Origin: Acidobacteriota bacterium
GTDB lineage: Bacteria > Acidobacteriota > Terriglobia > Bryobacterales > Bryobacteraceae
NCBI GenBank assembly: GCA_018268715.1
Contig: JAFDVZ010000002.1
Coordinates: forward strand, 243,632-307,631
Direction of reading: 5' to 3'
Length of the DNA: 64,000 nucleotides
Shown: positions 17,040 through 25,277 of the stretch, piece by piece
Layout of the letters: every line of letters starts with the position of its first letter
Position numbering within the stretch: position 1 is the first letter of the stretch
Translations under genes and position numbers: made by a program
The notes under the pieces: model-generated
Database searches by the model: none
Told to the model about the DNA's origin: nothing
What the model saw: the letters and a program-made list of their open reading frames with translations, nothing else

Positions 17040-18971
17040 ATGAAATGGGCCGCCGTCGCGGTTGTCGCCGTGGGTGGATGGACGGTTGTTTCCGCGCAGT
17101 CGGAGATTCCCACCAGCAGTCTCACGCCGCCACCCGCGCAGTCGAATAGCTATGGAGCGGTCTCGACGACCCTGCTGCGGGCGCCGCTCATGGGAGTTTA
17201 CAAATCCGGCTCGCTAACGATTCTGGCGCACCGGGCGGTGAACCAGCCATTGAGCCAGAACCGGCTGGCCCTGGAATTCCTCCCAAGCCTCGCCGACGCG
17301 ATGTTCGTGCAAGTGGAGCGGGCCGGCGGCGCCAGCCCGAAGACGGTCTGGATATGGACGCCGACGACGAATCCGTATCGAGTGGAAAGCACCGACGATA
17401 CGCGGCCCCTGTTCGATGAGATGGTCTCGAATCCGGAGCGTTTCCACGTCGTGCTGTACGACAGCTCCGGCGCCGCCTATCGCGGACAGCTCGCCTCCGC
17501 GCGCCGGAGCGTGGTGATGGCGTTGATGAACCCCGGAAACGAGGTCGCGCCGATTGCCGGATACTCCGCCAGCGCCACCGCCGCGGTGATCGCCGACGTT
17601 GCTCATGACGCGGCGGGCGCCATCGTGTCGGCGGGGGTGACGTTCAACGTCTCATACCAGTTCCCCGAGTCCGTGTTGTTCACCGGACTGCACATCCACA
17701 GCGGCGTGGCGGGGGTGAACGGCCCCGTGATCATCGACTCCGGCCTTCGCAACGTGGGCGGCGCCTCGCCCGGCTACCTTTCTTATACCGTGGAAGCCGA
17801 CGTCAGCCGGCCGGAGGTGCGAGCGGCCATTCAAGCCCTCGAATACGATCCCTCGCGCTATTACATCAACCTGCACACCTCGTCCTATCCGGCCGGCGTC
17901 ATCCGCGCGCAACTGCGGCCCACCGAGACCGTCACCGCACAGACCGGCTACGGCATCTCCTACTACGATCCAAGACACAAGACCGACTACCGGATGGCCA
18001 ACGCCGCCCGCACCGCATGGTTCCTGCGGGAGGTGGACGGCGTCATCTCCGCGGCGATGCAGGCGATCGACGTCCATTACGACTACTATCCGTCCGATGT
18101 CATCTTCATCGGCGACCTGATCGGCGAGCGCAACAGCCCGAAGGGGGGAGTGTACAGCCTGAACATGGTGGCGCCGCAGTATCTCGACTATGTCGACGCC
18201 ATGACGCGGAAGGTGGAATCCGGGTGCGTCAACCTGAACACGGCCGACGCCGTGCCCGTGCTGTGCACGACGGATGCGGCCAGCTATGGCGGAAAGCTGC
18301 GCGTGGACGGGGTGCGGGCGCCGGGCTCGGCGCAGGCGACGTTCGCGCCGGGCGAGGTGGTGGAATTGTACGGGTCGTTTCCCGGCATTGGCGCGACGCC
18401 GGGAGCGATTCCGGATCAGGCGTGGCCGTTCCGTGTGAACGGTCTCGAAGTGACGATCGAGAATCCGATCGGCGACGCCAAGGCCACCGTGCTGCGGTTG
18501 GGTCTCGGCTATGTCTCCTGGGGCCAGATCAACGCCCAGCTTCCGTTCGAACTGACGCCGGGCCAGTGGGGATTGCGGTATTGGAACCTGGGCTATCCGG
18601 ACGGCGTGAAGTACCGCAGCGATGCGTTCCCGATCAACGTGGTTTCCACCGCTCCCGTGATTCTGGGCGGAGCCTCGCCGCTGATCTTCAAGGCCGACGG
18701 GACGCGGATCACCGCCGGAAGTCCGGTGGCTGAGGGCGACGTCCTGACCATCTACGCGACGGGCCTGGGAAGGACCACTCCGGCGACGGCGACCGGCCAG
18801 CCGGCGTCGGCGAACGCGGCGGCGACGGTGAGCAAGGTGTCGATCGCGGGGATCACCGTGGCGCCGACGTCGGCGATGGCGTTTGACGGGTTGGTGGGAG
18901 TCTACGTCGTAACGGTGCGGATTCCGGCGGGCGCGGCGGCGACGCTGGGCGCGACGGCGCTGCTGCCCTAG
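17040..18971 (+). CDS. Exported CHRD-domain protein with Solibacter-type C-terminal domain
   Basis: 643 residues with an N-terminal signal peptide. Residues about 160-300 form a CHRD domain (LMNPGNEVAPIAGYSASATAAV, TGLHIHSGVAGVNGPVII, YYINLHTSSYPAGVIRAQL), a beta-fold found in chordin and in many secreted bacterial proteins. Residues about 435-640 are beta-rich and contain AQATFAPGEVVELYGSFPG, LGYVSWGQINAQLPFEL and GDVLTIYATGLGRTTPA. These match the C-terminal domain family first defined in Solibacter, thought to act in export or surface attachment. It shares a CTAG with the convergent kinase gene, giving both their stop codons. Confidence 0.82.
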   Translation: MKWAAVAVVAVGGWTVVSAQSEIPTSSLTPPPAQSNSYGAVSTTLLRAPLMGVYKSGSLTILAHRAVNQPLSQNRLALEFLPSLADAMFVQVERAGGASPKTVWIWTPTTNPYRVESTDDTRPLFDEMVSNPERFHVVLYDSSGAAYRGQLASARRSVVMALMNPGNEVAPIAGYSASATAAVIADVAHDAAGAIVSAGVTFNVSYQFPESVLFTGLHIHSGVAGVNGPVIIDSGLRNVGGASPGYLSYTVEADVSRPEVRAAIQALEYDPSRYYINLHTSSYPAGVIRAQLRPTETVTAQTGYGISYYDPRHKTDYRMANAARTAWFLREVDGVISAAMQAIDVHYDYYPSDVIFIGDLIGERNSPKGGVYSLNMVAPQYLDYVDAMTRKVESGCVNLNTADAVPVLCTTDAASYGGKLRVDGVRAPGSAQATFAPGEVVELYGSFPGIGATPGAIPDQAWPFRVNGLEVTIENPIGDAKATVLRLGLGYVSWGQINAQLPFELTPGQWGLRYWNLGYPDGVKYRSDAFPINVVSTAPVILGGASPLIFKADGTRITAGSPVAEGDVLTIYATGLGRTTPATATGQPASANAAATVSKVSIAGITVAPTSAMAFDGLVGVYVVTVRIPAGAAATLGATALLP

Positions 18972-21277
18972 ACGCCGACCAACTGGCAGAGGCGTTGGAA
19001 ACGGGGATCCGCGCGGAGCGGATCGAGCTTCGGCTCGACACCCATATAAATGACCGGAAAGGCGCGGTCGTCCACGGACCGCTCAAGCAGGTCGATGGCC
19101 TTATCCAGGTCTCCCAGCCCGATGTGTGGGAAGGCCAGGAAGTAAGGGGCGACATAGCGCTGCCGGGCCACCTGTTCGATGCGTTCGATCTGCTGCCTGG
19201 CCTTATCCTTCATGCCGGCCTTGGCGTAGGCGAGGCCGAGGTCGCCGACGGCGCCCATGTCGGCGGCGATGGCGAGTCCGGCTTCGAAGTCCCGGATGGC
19301 GTCTTCATAACGTCCGGCCTGGATGAGGGCCGTTCCTCGAAAAAACATCGCCGACACGGAACGCTTTTCGACGCTCAGCACGCGGCTGAGGCTGTCGATC
19401 GCCTCGGTAGTGCGGCGGGCCTGGTAGAAGACGTTGGCCAGGGTGACGGCGATGCCTTGGGAGAGGGGGTCGAGCGTGGCCGCCGTTCGCACTTCGGCGA
19501 TGGCCTGGTCGAAGCGCTTCCGGCAGACCAGCAGGGTAGCGTAGTCGCCGTGGGCGCGCGCGTAGCTTTGACTGAGCCGGATCGCCGATTGGAAGCCGGC
19601 TTCCGAGCCGCGCCAGTCCCAGTTGTAGATCAGGCGGATCCAGGCCAGGGTGGCCTGCGACTCCGCGAGATTCGGATCGTACTGGACGGCCTTCTCGGCG
19701 GCGGAAAGGGCTTTGGCGTTGACGTCCTTCGGAGGAAACAGGCCCGCCTGTTGGGCGAAACTCATGGCGACGCCGGCCCAGGCGAGCGCATAGTCAGGCT
19801 TCTTGTCGAGGGCCTCCAGGAAGTAGCCTACCGATTTCTCGATGCCGTCGCGAGTCCGCTTATTCAGGTAGTAACGACCATTGAGGAACGCCTGGTAGGC
19901 TTCCGGCGGAACGTCGCCGCTCTTCTTCGCGCTGGCGGCGGCATGGGGGACGCCGAGCCGTTCGAGCAAAGGTCCGGCGATTTCGGCCTGGATGCTGGCG
20001 ACCAGTTCCCTGGGGACCTCGAAGCGCTTGCCCCATAGCTGGCGGGCGGTGCGGACCTCCACCAGGTCGGCCGTCACCTGAAACGAATGGCCCGTGTCCA
20101 CGACCTTGCCGGTGAGGATGGCGTCGACGTCGAGCGTCTTGCCGGCGGCCATCGGGTCGAGCTTCGCGATTCGGGGATTGTAGACGGCGCCGCGAGTGAG
20201 AACGCGAACTTCCGGGGCTTGGGCGATCAGGTTGATGACCGACTCCGTGAGGCCTTCCGCCATGGTTTCGGGCGCGGTGAACGGCAGCACGGCGAGCGAG
20301 CGCACCTTGAACGAGCCCCGCCACGAGCGCCATCCCCACCATCCGGCGCCACCGACTGCGACCGCGCCCGCGGCGAGCGCGAGGCGACGCGTCAGGCGGG
20401 GGGAGGCCCAGGGCGGGCGGACGTCGAAGACGCGCTGGGGCTTGAGCGCCTCCACGATTTCGGCGGCGCTTTGACAACGCTGGGCGGGGTCCTTTTCAAG
20501 ACAACGGCGGATGACGTTGGCGAGCGCCGGAGGCAGGCGCGCGGGCAGGGGCGGAAGAGGCTGGTGCAGGATGTTGGCGGCGGTGGTGACGGCGTTGGCG
20601 CCGGTGAACGGATTGTCGCCGACGGCCATTTCGTAGACCACCAGACCGTAGGCGAACAGGTCGGCGCGTGCGTCGGCGGGTTCGCCATGGATGCGCTCCG
20701 GACTGAGATAGGCGGGGGTTCCGACGATCGATCCGGGGCGGGTGAGAACCGATTCGGTGGGGCTCGCGGGATCGGGCGGCTCAGTGGATTCGACGGTGGC
20801 GAGGCCGAAGTCCATGAGCTTGACGCGGCCATCGGCCACCATGATGTTGGCGGGTTTGAGGTCGCGATGAACGATGCCGAGCTGGTGCGCGGCGCCGAGG
20901 ACATCGGCGAGTTGAAGGGCGTAATCCTGAGCGCGCTCAAGCGGGAGTGGGCCGGTCTTCAGCACGTCGGCCAGGGTGACGCCGCGGACGAACTCCATGG
21001 CGAGGAAGAGGCGGCCTTCGAATTCGCCCGCATCATATATAACGGCGGCGTTGGGGTGGGTGAGGCGTGAGGCGGTGCGGGCTTCGCGGAGGAAACGGCG
21101 CTTCCAATGCTCGTCGGCGGCGAAGGCGGAAGCGATGAACTTGAGGGCGACCTCGCGGTCGAGCGCGGTGTCGCGGGCCGCGTACACTTCACCCATGCCG
21201 CCTTTGCCGATGGGGCGCAGGATTTCGTATTTCGCGACTCGGGAGCCGCCGCTGTCGCTCACCGTGTTCCGAATCAT
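18968..21277 (-). CDS. Ser/Thr protein kinase with TolB-like and TPR domains
   Basis: 769 residues from the ATG at 21277; longer upstream frames lie opposite another gene. The kinase domain (about 12-275) has PIGKGGMGEVYAARD, the VALKFI lysine, IVHRDLKPANIMV, LMDFGLATV and TPAYLSPERIHG, so all catalytic residues are present. A transmembrane helix ([18 protein letters not shown]) at about 295-315 leads to a TolB/FlgO-like domain (SLAVLPFTAPETMAEGLTES) and then TPRs to the end. A membrane Hanks-type kinase sensing the envelope is inferred. The PP2C at 6131-6847 is a possible partner. Confidence 0.92.
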   Translation of the reverse strand: MIRNTVSDSGGSRVAKYEILRPIGKGGMGEVYAARDTALDREVALKFIASAFAADEHWKRRFLREARTASRLTHPNAAVIYDAGEFEGRLFLAMEFVRGVTLADVLKTGPLPLERAQDYALQLADVLGAAHQLGIVHRDLKPANIMVADGRVKLMDFGLATVESTEPPDPASPTESVLTRPGSIVGTPAYLSPERIHGEPADARADLFAYGLVVYEMAVGDNPFTGANAVTTAANILHQPLPPLPARLPPALANVIRRCLEKDPAQRCQSAAEIVEALKPQRVFDVRPPWASPRLTRRLALAAGAVAVGGAGWWGWRSWRGSFKVRSLAVLPFTAPETMAEGLTESVINLIAQAPEVRVLTRGAVYNPRIAKLDPMAAGKTLDVDAILTGKVVDTGHSFQVTADLVEVRTARQLWGKRFEVPRELVASIQAEIAGPLLERLGVPHAAASAKKSGDVPPEAYQAFLNGRYYLNKRTRDGIEKSVGYFLEALDKKPDYALAWAGVAMSFAQQAGLFPPKDVNAKALSAAEKAVQYDPNLAESQATLAWIRLIYNWDWRGSEAGFQSAIRLSQSYARAHGDYATLLVCRKRFDQAIAEVRTAATLDPLSQGIAVTLANVFYQARRTTEAIDSLSRVLSVEKRSVSAMFFRGTALIQAGRYEDAIRDFEAGLAIAADMGAVGDLGLAYAKAGMKDKARQQIERIEQVARQRYVAPYFLAFPHIGLGDLDKAIDLLERSVDDRAFPVIYMGVEPKLDPLRADPRFQRLCQLVGV

Positions 21278-21289
21278 AGCACGGCGCTT

Positions 21290-21299
21290 TATGATGATA
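21290..21299. promoter_or_regulatory. Overlapping divergent -10 hexamers
   Basis: TATGAT on the plus strand (21290-21295, 9 bases before the ATG at 21305) and TATCAT on the minus strand (complement of 21294-21299, 16 bases before the kinase ATG) share two base pairs. Only one polymerase could open this site at a time, so the kinase and the divergent gene may be mutually exclusive or jointly controlled. Confidence 0.45.
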
Positions 21300-21304
21300 G
21301 GCGA

Positions 21305-21712
21305 ATGACCTACGAGCAGTTGGTCGATCTGGTGCTCGGCAGCCGGCAGGAAGACTGGCTGGCCGATGAACTCAAAGGCGTGTTCACGCTGAAGAAGGAC
21401 CTGGACGTAACGATTCGAGAGAGCCGAGCCGGAGACTGGTCCGAAGGGGAGCCGTTCAACGAACCGTGGGCGAAGGATTTTCCGAACCCGAACGCGGAGC
21501 GGGCTTTGTTTGAGCTGTGGTATCGCGCCTCGTACGTGAAGACCTACTATTTCGTGATGGTGGACGGCGGACGCGCCTATCTGCCCTTTCCGAAATCGGC
21601 GAACGACCTGACGATCACGGCGGAGCAGTACGCGGTGGCGGACGCGGTGAATCGGGAGGCGCACCGGGGTCACTTCGAGATGTACCTGGGGCGCTTCCGG
21701 ATCGTCGATTGA
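21305..21712 (+). CDS. Conserved hypothetical protein, divergent from the kinase
   Basis: 135 residues, acidic and aromatic-rich. The first half is helical (YEQLVDLVLGSRQEDWLADELKGVF); the second holds ELWYRASYVKTYYFVMVDGGRAYLPFPK and an ending EMYLGRFRIVD. No signal peptide or membrane segment. I do not recognise a family. It sits 24 bases before coaD on the same strand but coaD has its own -10-like hexamer. Confidence 0.6.
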   Translation: MTYEQLVDLVLGSRQEDWLADELKGVFTLKKDLDVTIRESRAGDWSEGEPFNEPWAKDFPNPNAERALFELWYRASYVKTYYFVMVDGGRAYLPFPKSANDLTITAEQYAVADAVNREAHRGHFEMYLGRFRIVD

Positions 21713-21723
21713 CCCCTGGATGT

Positions 21724-21729
21724 TACAAT
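21724..21729 (+). promoter_or_regulatory. -10-like hexamer TACAAT (decides coaD TTG start)
   Basis: TACAAT ends 7 bases before the TTG at 21737, the only start codon that gives a full-length CoaD N terminus. No ribosome-binding sequence separates them. Confidence 0.5.
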
Positions 21730-21736
21730 CTGGGTA

Positions 21737-22246
21737 TTGTCCCCGAAGCCAACCAGCTTAGTCGCAATCTATCCAGGCTCGTTCGATCCGATTACGAACG
21801 GTCATCTGGATCTTGTGGCGCGCGGGGCGAAGCTGGCGGACCGCCTGATCGTGGCGATCCTGAAGAACGAGAACAAGCAGCCGTTGTTCAGCATTGACGA
21901 GCGCATGGCGATGCTCCGGCAGGTGCTTGCGCCATACCCCAACGTTGAAGTGGACACGTTCAACGGACTGCTGGTGGACTTTGCCGCCGAACGCGGCGCC
22001 ACCGCGATTCTGCGCGGCATCCGCGCCATCTCCGACTACGAATACGAACTGCAAATGGCGTTGATGAACCGCCGCCTGCGCCCGGAAATCGAGACGGTGT
22101 TTCTGATGGCGGGCGAGGCTTATTCCTTCATCAGCTCGCGCCTGGTGAAGGAAGTGTTCCGGTTGGGCGGCGACATTTCCGGCCTGGTGCCGCCTTCGGT
22201 GCAGGCCGTGCTGAGACAACGAATCGGGGGAGAACAGAGAAGCTGA
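21737..22246 (+). CDS. coaD: Phosphopantetheine adenylyltransferase
   Basis: 169 residues, the normal size. The nucleotidyltransferase signature is in [21 protein letters not shown] (TxGH, residues about 17-20). Further CoaD landmarks are [40 protein letters not shown] and [18 protein letters not shown]. The enzyme makes dephospho-CoA from 4'-phosphopantetheine and ATP in CoA synthesis. The start is TTG; no ATG or GTG gives the family's N-terminal strand. The next gene follows after 2 bases. Confidence 0.95.
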   Translation: MSPKPTSLVAIYPGSFDPITNGHLDLVARGAKLADRLIVAILKNENKQPLFSIDERMAMLRQVLAPYPNVEVDTFNGLLVDFAAERGATAILRGIRAISDYEYELQMALMNRRLRPEIETVFLMAGEAYSFISSRLVKEVFRLGGDISGLVPPSVQAVLRQRIGGEQRS

Positions 22247-22248
22247 CA

Positions 22249-23436
22249 ATGCAGTCGACACTGGGATTAGCCGAACGCGTTTCGACGATCAGCGTATCGT
22301 CAACCATGAAGGTGGCGGCCGACGCCGAACGCCTGCGCCGCGAGGGCGCGGACGTGGTGGACTTCGGCGCGGGCGAGCCGGATTTTCCGACTCCGGAGAA
22401 TATCAAGCGCGCGGGCGAGGCGGCCATCGCGGCCAACTTCACCAAGTACACCGCGACGGGCGGAACGCTCGAACTGAAGCAGGCCATCTGCGATCGACAC
22501 AAGACCGACTACGGCACCAACTACACGCCGAACGAGTGCATCGTGACGGTGGGCGGCAAGCACGCCATCTTCAACCTGGTGCAGATTCTGGTGAACCCCG
22601 GCGATGAAGTGATCATCCCGACGCCGTACTGGGTGACCTACAAGGACGTCGTCAATTACGCGGGCGGCAAGTGCGTGTTCGTCGAGACCGACGAGGCGAG
22701 CGGCTTCGAGCTGGAGGCGAGCATGGTGGAGCGGCACATCACGCCGCGCACCAAGCTGGTGATCATCAACTCGCCGTCGAACCCGAGCGGCGGCGTGCTG
22801 CCCCGCGAGGAGTTCGAGAAGATCCTGCAGGTGACGCAGAAGCACGGCGTTTGGCTGATGACCGATGAGTGCTACTGCCGGTTCCTGTATGAGGACGAGC
22901 CCTTCTCGATCGCTTCCGTGGCGGGGGCCAAGGAGAACGTGGTGATCGCGGGTTCGTTGTCGAAGACCTATGCGATGACGGGCTGGCGCGTGGGCTTCGT
23001 GCTGGGTCCGCAGGCGGTGGTGGGCGGGATCACGAAGCTGCAAAGCCATTGCACTTCGAATCCGACGTCGATTGCGCAGAAGGCGGCGATCGAGGCGCTG
23101 CGGGGGCCACAGGAGTCGGTGGGCGCGATGCTTGCCGAGTACAAGGCTCGGCGGGACTTCGTGGTGGAGCGGCTGCGGGCGATTCCGGGCGTTACGATCG
23201 CGATGCCCAAGGGCGCGTTCTACGCGTATCCGAACGTGGCGGTTACCTACGAGGCGGGCATCCGCAATTCGCTGCACTTCGCCGAGAAGCTGCTGGCGGA
23301 GGAGTTCGTGGCGGTGGTTCCGGGCGAGGCGTTCGGCACCAACGACCACATCCGCATCTCCTACGCGACTTCGATGCATGAGCTGGCGCGCGGGCTGGAC
23401 CGGCTGGCGCGGTTTATCGCGAAGCACCGGGAGTAG
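22249..23436 (+). CDS. Class I/II pyridoxal-phosphate aminotransferase (aspartate aminotransferase-like)
   Basis: 395 residues, fold type I aminotransferase. VVDFGAGEPDFPTPENIKRAG is the N-terminal substrate loop, NSPSNPSGGVLPREEF and DECYCRFLYE contribute Asn and Asp to PLP binding, and SLSKTYAMTGWRVGF holds the Schiff-base lysine (about residue 239). The C-terminal Arg binding the alpha-carboxylate is in RISYATS. The overall pattern fits the aspartate/prephenate aminotransferase group. It is 2 bases after coaD and 7 bases before manA, so an operon is likely. Confidence 0.92.
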   Translation: MQSTLGLAERVSTISVSSTMKVAADAERLRREGADVVDFGAGEPDFPTPENIKRAGEAAIAANFTKYTATGGTLELKQAICDRHKTDYGTNYTPNECIVTVGGKHAIFNLVQILVNPGDEVIIPTPYWVTYKDVVNYAGGKCVFVETDEASGFELEASMVERHITPRTKLVIINSPSNPSGGVLPREEFEKILQVTQKHGVWLMTDECYCRFLYEDEPFSIASVAGAKENVVIAGSLSKTYAMTGWRVGFVLGPQAVVGGITKLQSHCTSNPTSIAQKAAIEALRGPQESVGAMLAEYKARRDFVVERLRAIPGVTIAMPKGAFYAYPNVAVTYEAGIRNSLHFAEKLLAEEFVAVVPGEAFGTNDHIRISYATSMHELARGLDRLARFIAKHRE

Positions 23437-23443
23437 ACGGTCG

Positions 23444-24253
23444 ATGTCCAACGGTTTGGCGCCGCTGCGGATGTCCTTCCACGAGAAGGTTTGGGGCAGC
23501 ACGCGGCTGGCGCCCTGGTTTCCTGATTCCGAGCGCAAGATCGGCGAGGTCTGGTATGAGAGCGAACGGCAGCTTCCCGTGCTGGTGAAGCTGCTGTTTA
23601 CTTCCGAACGGCTTTCGGTGCAGGTGCATCCGAATGACGAGTACGCCGCGCGGAATGAGAACAGTCGCGGGAAGACCGAGATGTGGCACGTGCTGCGCGC
23701 GGATCCCGGCGCGGGCGTGGCGGTGGGGCTGACCGAGACGGTGTCTCGCGAGCGGCTGCGGGAGTTGGCGGCGACCGGCGAGATCGAACGGTATCTGGGG
23801 TGGATCGAGGTGAAGCCCGGCGACACGATCTTCATTCCGGCGGGGACCATTCATGCGATCGGGCCGGGGTTGGCGCTGTGCGAGATCCAGCAGTATTCGG
23901 ATGTGACGTACCGGTTGTATGATTACGGGCGGCCTCGGGAGCTGCATCTGGATCGGGGCGTCGAGGTATCGGTCGCGGGGCCCTATGTGGCTCCGGCGGC
24001 GCCGGGCGATGGGCTGATTGCCCGGTGTCCGTACTTCGCTGTCGAGGAGTTGCGGGTTGGCGGCGGGGTGGAGATCGCGCCGAAACAGGACCGCTTCGAG
24101 TTGTTTATTGCGCTTGAAGGGGATGGGGAGATCGGCGAGGAGCGGTTTGCGGCGGCGCAGGTTTGGCAGGCGGCGGAGGGGGCTCGGCCGTTTGTCGTGC
24201 GGAGCGATGGGGCGCGGTTTTTGCGGGTTTGGGTTCCGGATCCGATTGCCTGA
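23444..24253 (+). CDS. Type I mannose-6-phosphate isomerase-like protein
   Basis: 269 residues, a short cupin-type phosphomannose isomerase. Zn ligands are recognisable in SVQVHPNDEYA (Gln and His), KTEMWHVL (Glu) and PAGTIHAIGPG (His). The active-site Arg lies in YRLYDYGRPRELHLD. It interconverts mannose-6-P and fructose-6-P, feeding GDP-mannose or glycolysis. The start at 23444 is 7 bases after the aminotransferase stop. The last 60 residues (FELFIALEGDGEIG) form the second cupin. Confidence 0.88.
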   Translation: MSNGLAPLRMSFHEKVWGSTRLAPWFPDSERKIGEVWYESERQLPVLVKLLFTSERLSVQVHPNDEYAARNENSRGKTEMWHVLRADPGAGVAVGLTETVSRERLRELAATGEIERYLGWIEVKPGDTIFIPAGTIHAIGPGLALCEIQQYSDVTYRLYDYGRPRELHLDRGVEVSVAGPYVAPAAPGDGLIARCPYFAVEELRVGGGVEIAPKQDRFELFIALEGDGEIGEERFAAAQVWQAAEGARPFVVRSDGARFLRVWVPDPIA

Positions 24254-24271
24254 GCGGGTTGGAGTCCGGGG

Positions 24272-24277
24272 TATCAT
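24272..24277 (+). promoter_or_regulatory. -10-like hexamer TATCAT (toxin-antitoxin operon)
   Basis: TATCAT ends 12 bases before the antitoxin ATG. No -35 consensus stands out. Confidence 0.4.
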
Positions 24278-24289
24278 CGGATCAGAGCG

Positions 24290-24562
24290 ATGCAACGGAT
24301 TACCGAGTCGGAACTGGTCCGCGATGTTCGCGCCGTGCTCGCGCGGGTGAAGCGCGAAGGCGAGATCATCGTCGAGGGCGAGGACCATCTGCCGGTGGCG
24401 GTGATCACCGCGCCGCACCGGAGCGGCAGACCCATCACCGAAATCCTCCGTGAGGCCCGGGAGCGCCGCTCGTCCGTGCTGCTCGATGAGGGGTTCGGCG
24501 AAGAGATGAATCGGATCATCGCCGAGCATTCCAAACCATGGCGTCCGCCATCCTGGGAATAG
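24290..24562 (+). CDS. Antitoxin of a VapBC-type pair (Phd/YefM-like)
   Basis: 90 residues. The N-terminal half (RITESELVRDVRAVLARVKREGEIIVEGEDHLPVAVITAP) has the Phd/YefM antitoxin pattern of short strands and helices that dimerise and bind DNA. The C-terminal tail (SFILL/ERRSSVLLDEGFGEEMNRII) would wrap the toxin. It overlaps the PIN toxin gene by 25 bases, so translation is coupled. It should repress its own promoter. Confidence 0.8.
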   Translation: MQRITESELVRDVRAVLARVKREGEIIVEGEDHLPVAVITAPHRSGRPITEILREARERRSSVLLDEGFGEEMNRIIAEHSKPWRPPSWE

Positions 24563-24966
24563 TCCTTGATTCGAGCGCAGTGATCACGGCGGAGCGCAGG
24601 CGGCTCGGCGTGGTCGAGTTCATTGAGGAAATCCTGAAGGCCTATGGGGCGGTCGACTTGTCCGTTTCGCCTGTGACAGTGGCCGAGTTGGCGCATGGCG
24701 TCTACCGGGCGAAGGATCAGGAGATCTCGGCGCGGAGGCGAGCCTACATTGAGGAGTTGCTTTCGCTCATTCCGGTCCACCCCATGACCGCGCGAACGGC
24801 GTGGCTGGCAGGGCAGATCGAGGGCGAACAGGCCGCGACCGGGAATGTTCTTCCGTTGAATGACCTTCTGATCGCCGCCGCCGCGCTGGAGCAGGGCTAT
24901 GCGGTGCTCACCCACAACCTCCGGCATTTCACGAAGGTTCCTGGGTTGACGGTCGTGTCGCTGTGA
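24538..24966 (+). CDS. VapC-type PIN-domain ribonuclease toxin
   Basis: 142 residues, a PIN domain. Acidic metal-binding residues are visible: Asp in GIVLDSSAVITAE (about residue 11), Glu in VTVAELAHGVYRA (about residue 52) and Asp in NVLPLNDLLIAAAALEQG (about 106). The fourth position, LTHNLRHF, has the usual Asn. Mg-dependent cleavage of RNA, often tRNA, is the family activity. Nothing suggests decay. Confidence 0.87.
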   Translation: MASAILGIVLDSSAVITAERRRLGVVEFIEEILKAYGAVDLSVSPVTVAELAHGVYRAKDQEISARRRAYIEELLSLIPVHPMTARTAWLAGQIEGEQAATGNVLPLNDLLIAAAALEQGYAVLTHNLRHFTKVPGLTVVSL

Positions 24967-25254
24967 CGGCTGGAGCCAGGCGATGAGACGCGCTATTCTG
25001 AGCTGCATTGAGGCAGCCGGCGTCCTGGCAATGGCTGGCTTGTGTTGCGTACAGGATCCTGCCGCACCGTTCACCCTGCATCAGCAAATTGGTCTGGCGA
25101 TGTCGAGGCGCAAGTTGGAGGCCGCCCGGCGGCTCGGCGTGAAAGGTCAAAGTTGCGGAAGCGGCTGAACGAGGACGAGATCCGGATAGGCGATCAGATG
25201 GCGGATGGTTGGAAACCTGGATCCGCCTTGCGAATGCCGCGGTGACCGGGCGCC
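24967..25254. other. Intergenic region, possible gene remnant
   Basis: About 290 bases between the toxin gene and the end of the D-aminoacylase-like gene. A 61-codon frame at 24983-25168 has a signal-peptide-like start (AAGVLAMAGLCC) but no ribosome site and no recognisable family. The segment may be a decayed gene behind the toxin-antitoxin pair. I see no repeats. Confidence 0.35.
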
Positions 25255-25277
25255 GCCGGCTATGGGCGGTAGCCGGC
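25255..25277 (-). terminator. Stem-loop at end of D-aminoacylase-like gene
   Basis: Arms 25255-25262 and 25270-25277 (GCCGGCTA and its complement) are perfect over 8 bases with a 7-base loop, and span the stop codon of the minus-strand gene. No T run follows. Confidence 0.4.

Noticed and set aside
22300..23850. 516-codon minus-strand frame over the aminotransferase and manA genes
   Set aside because: Arg/His/Leu-rich antisense shadow of two well-recognised plus-strand enzymes.
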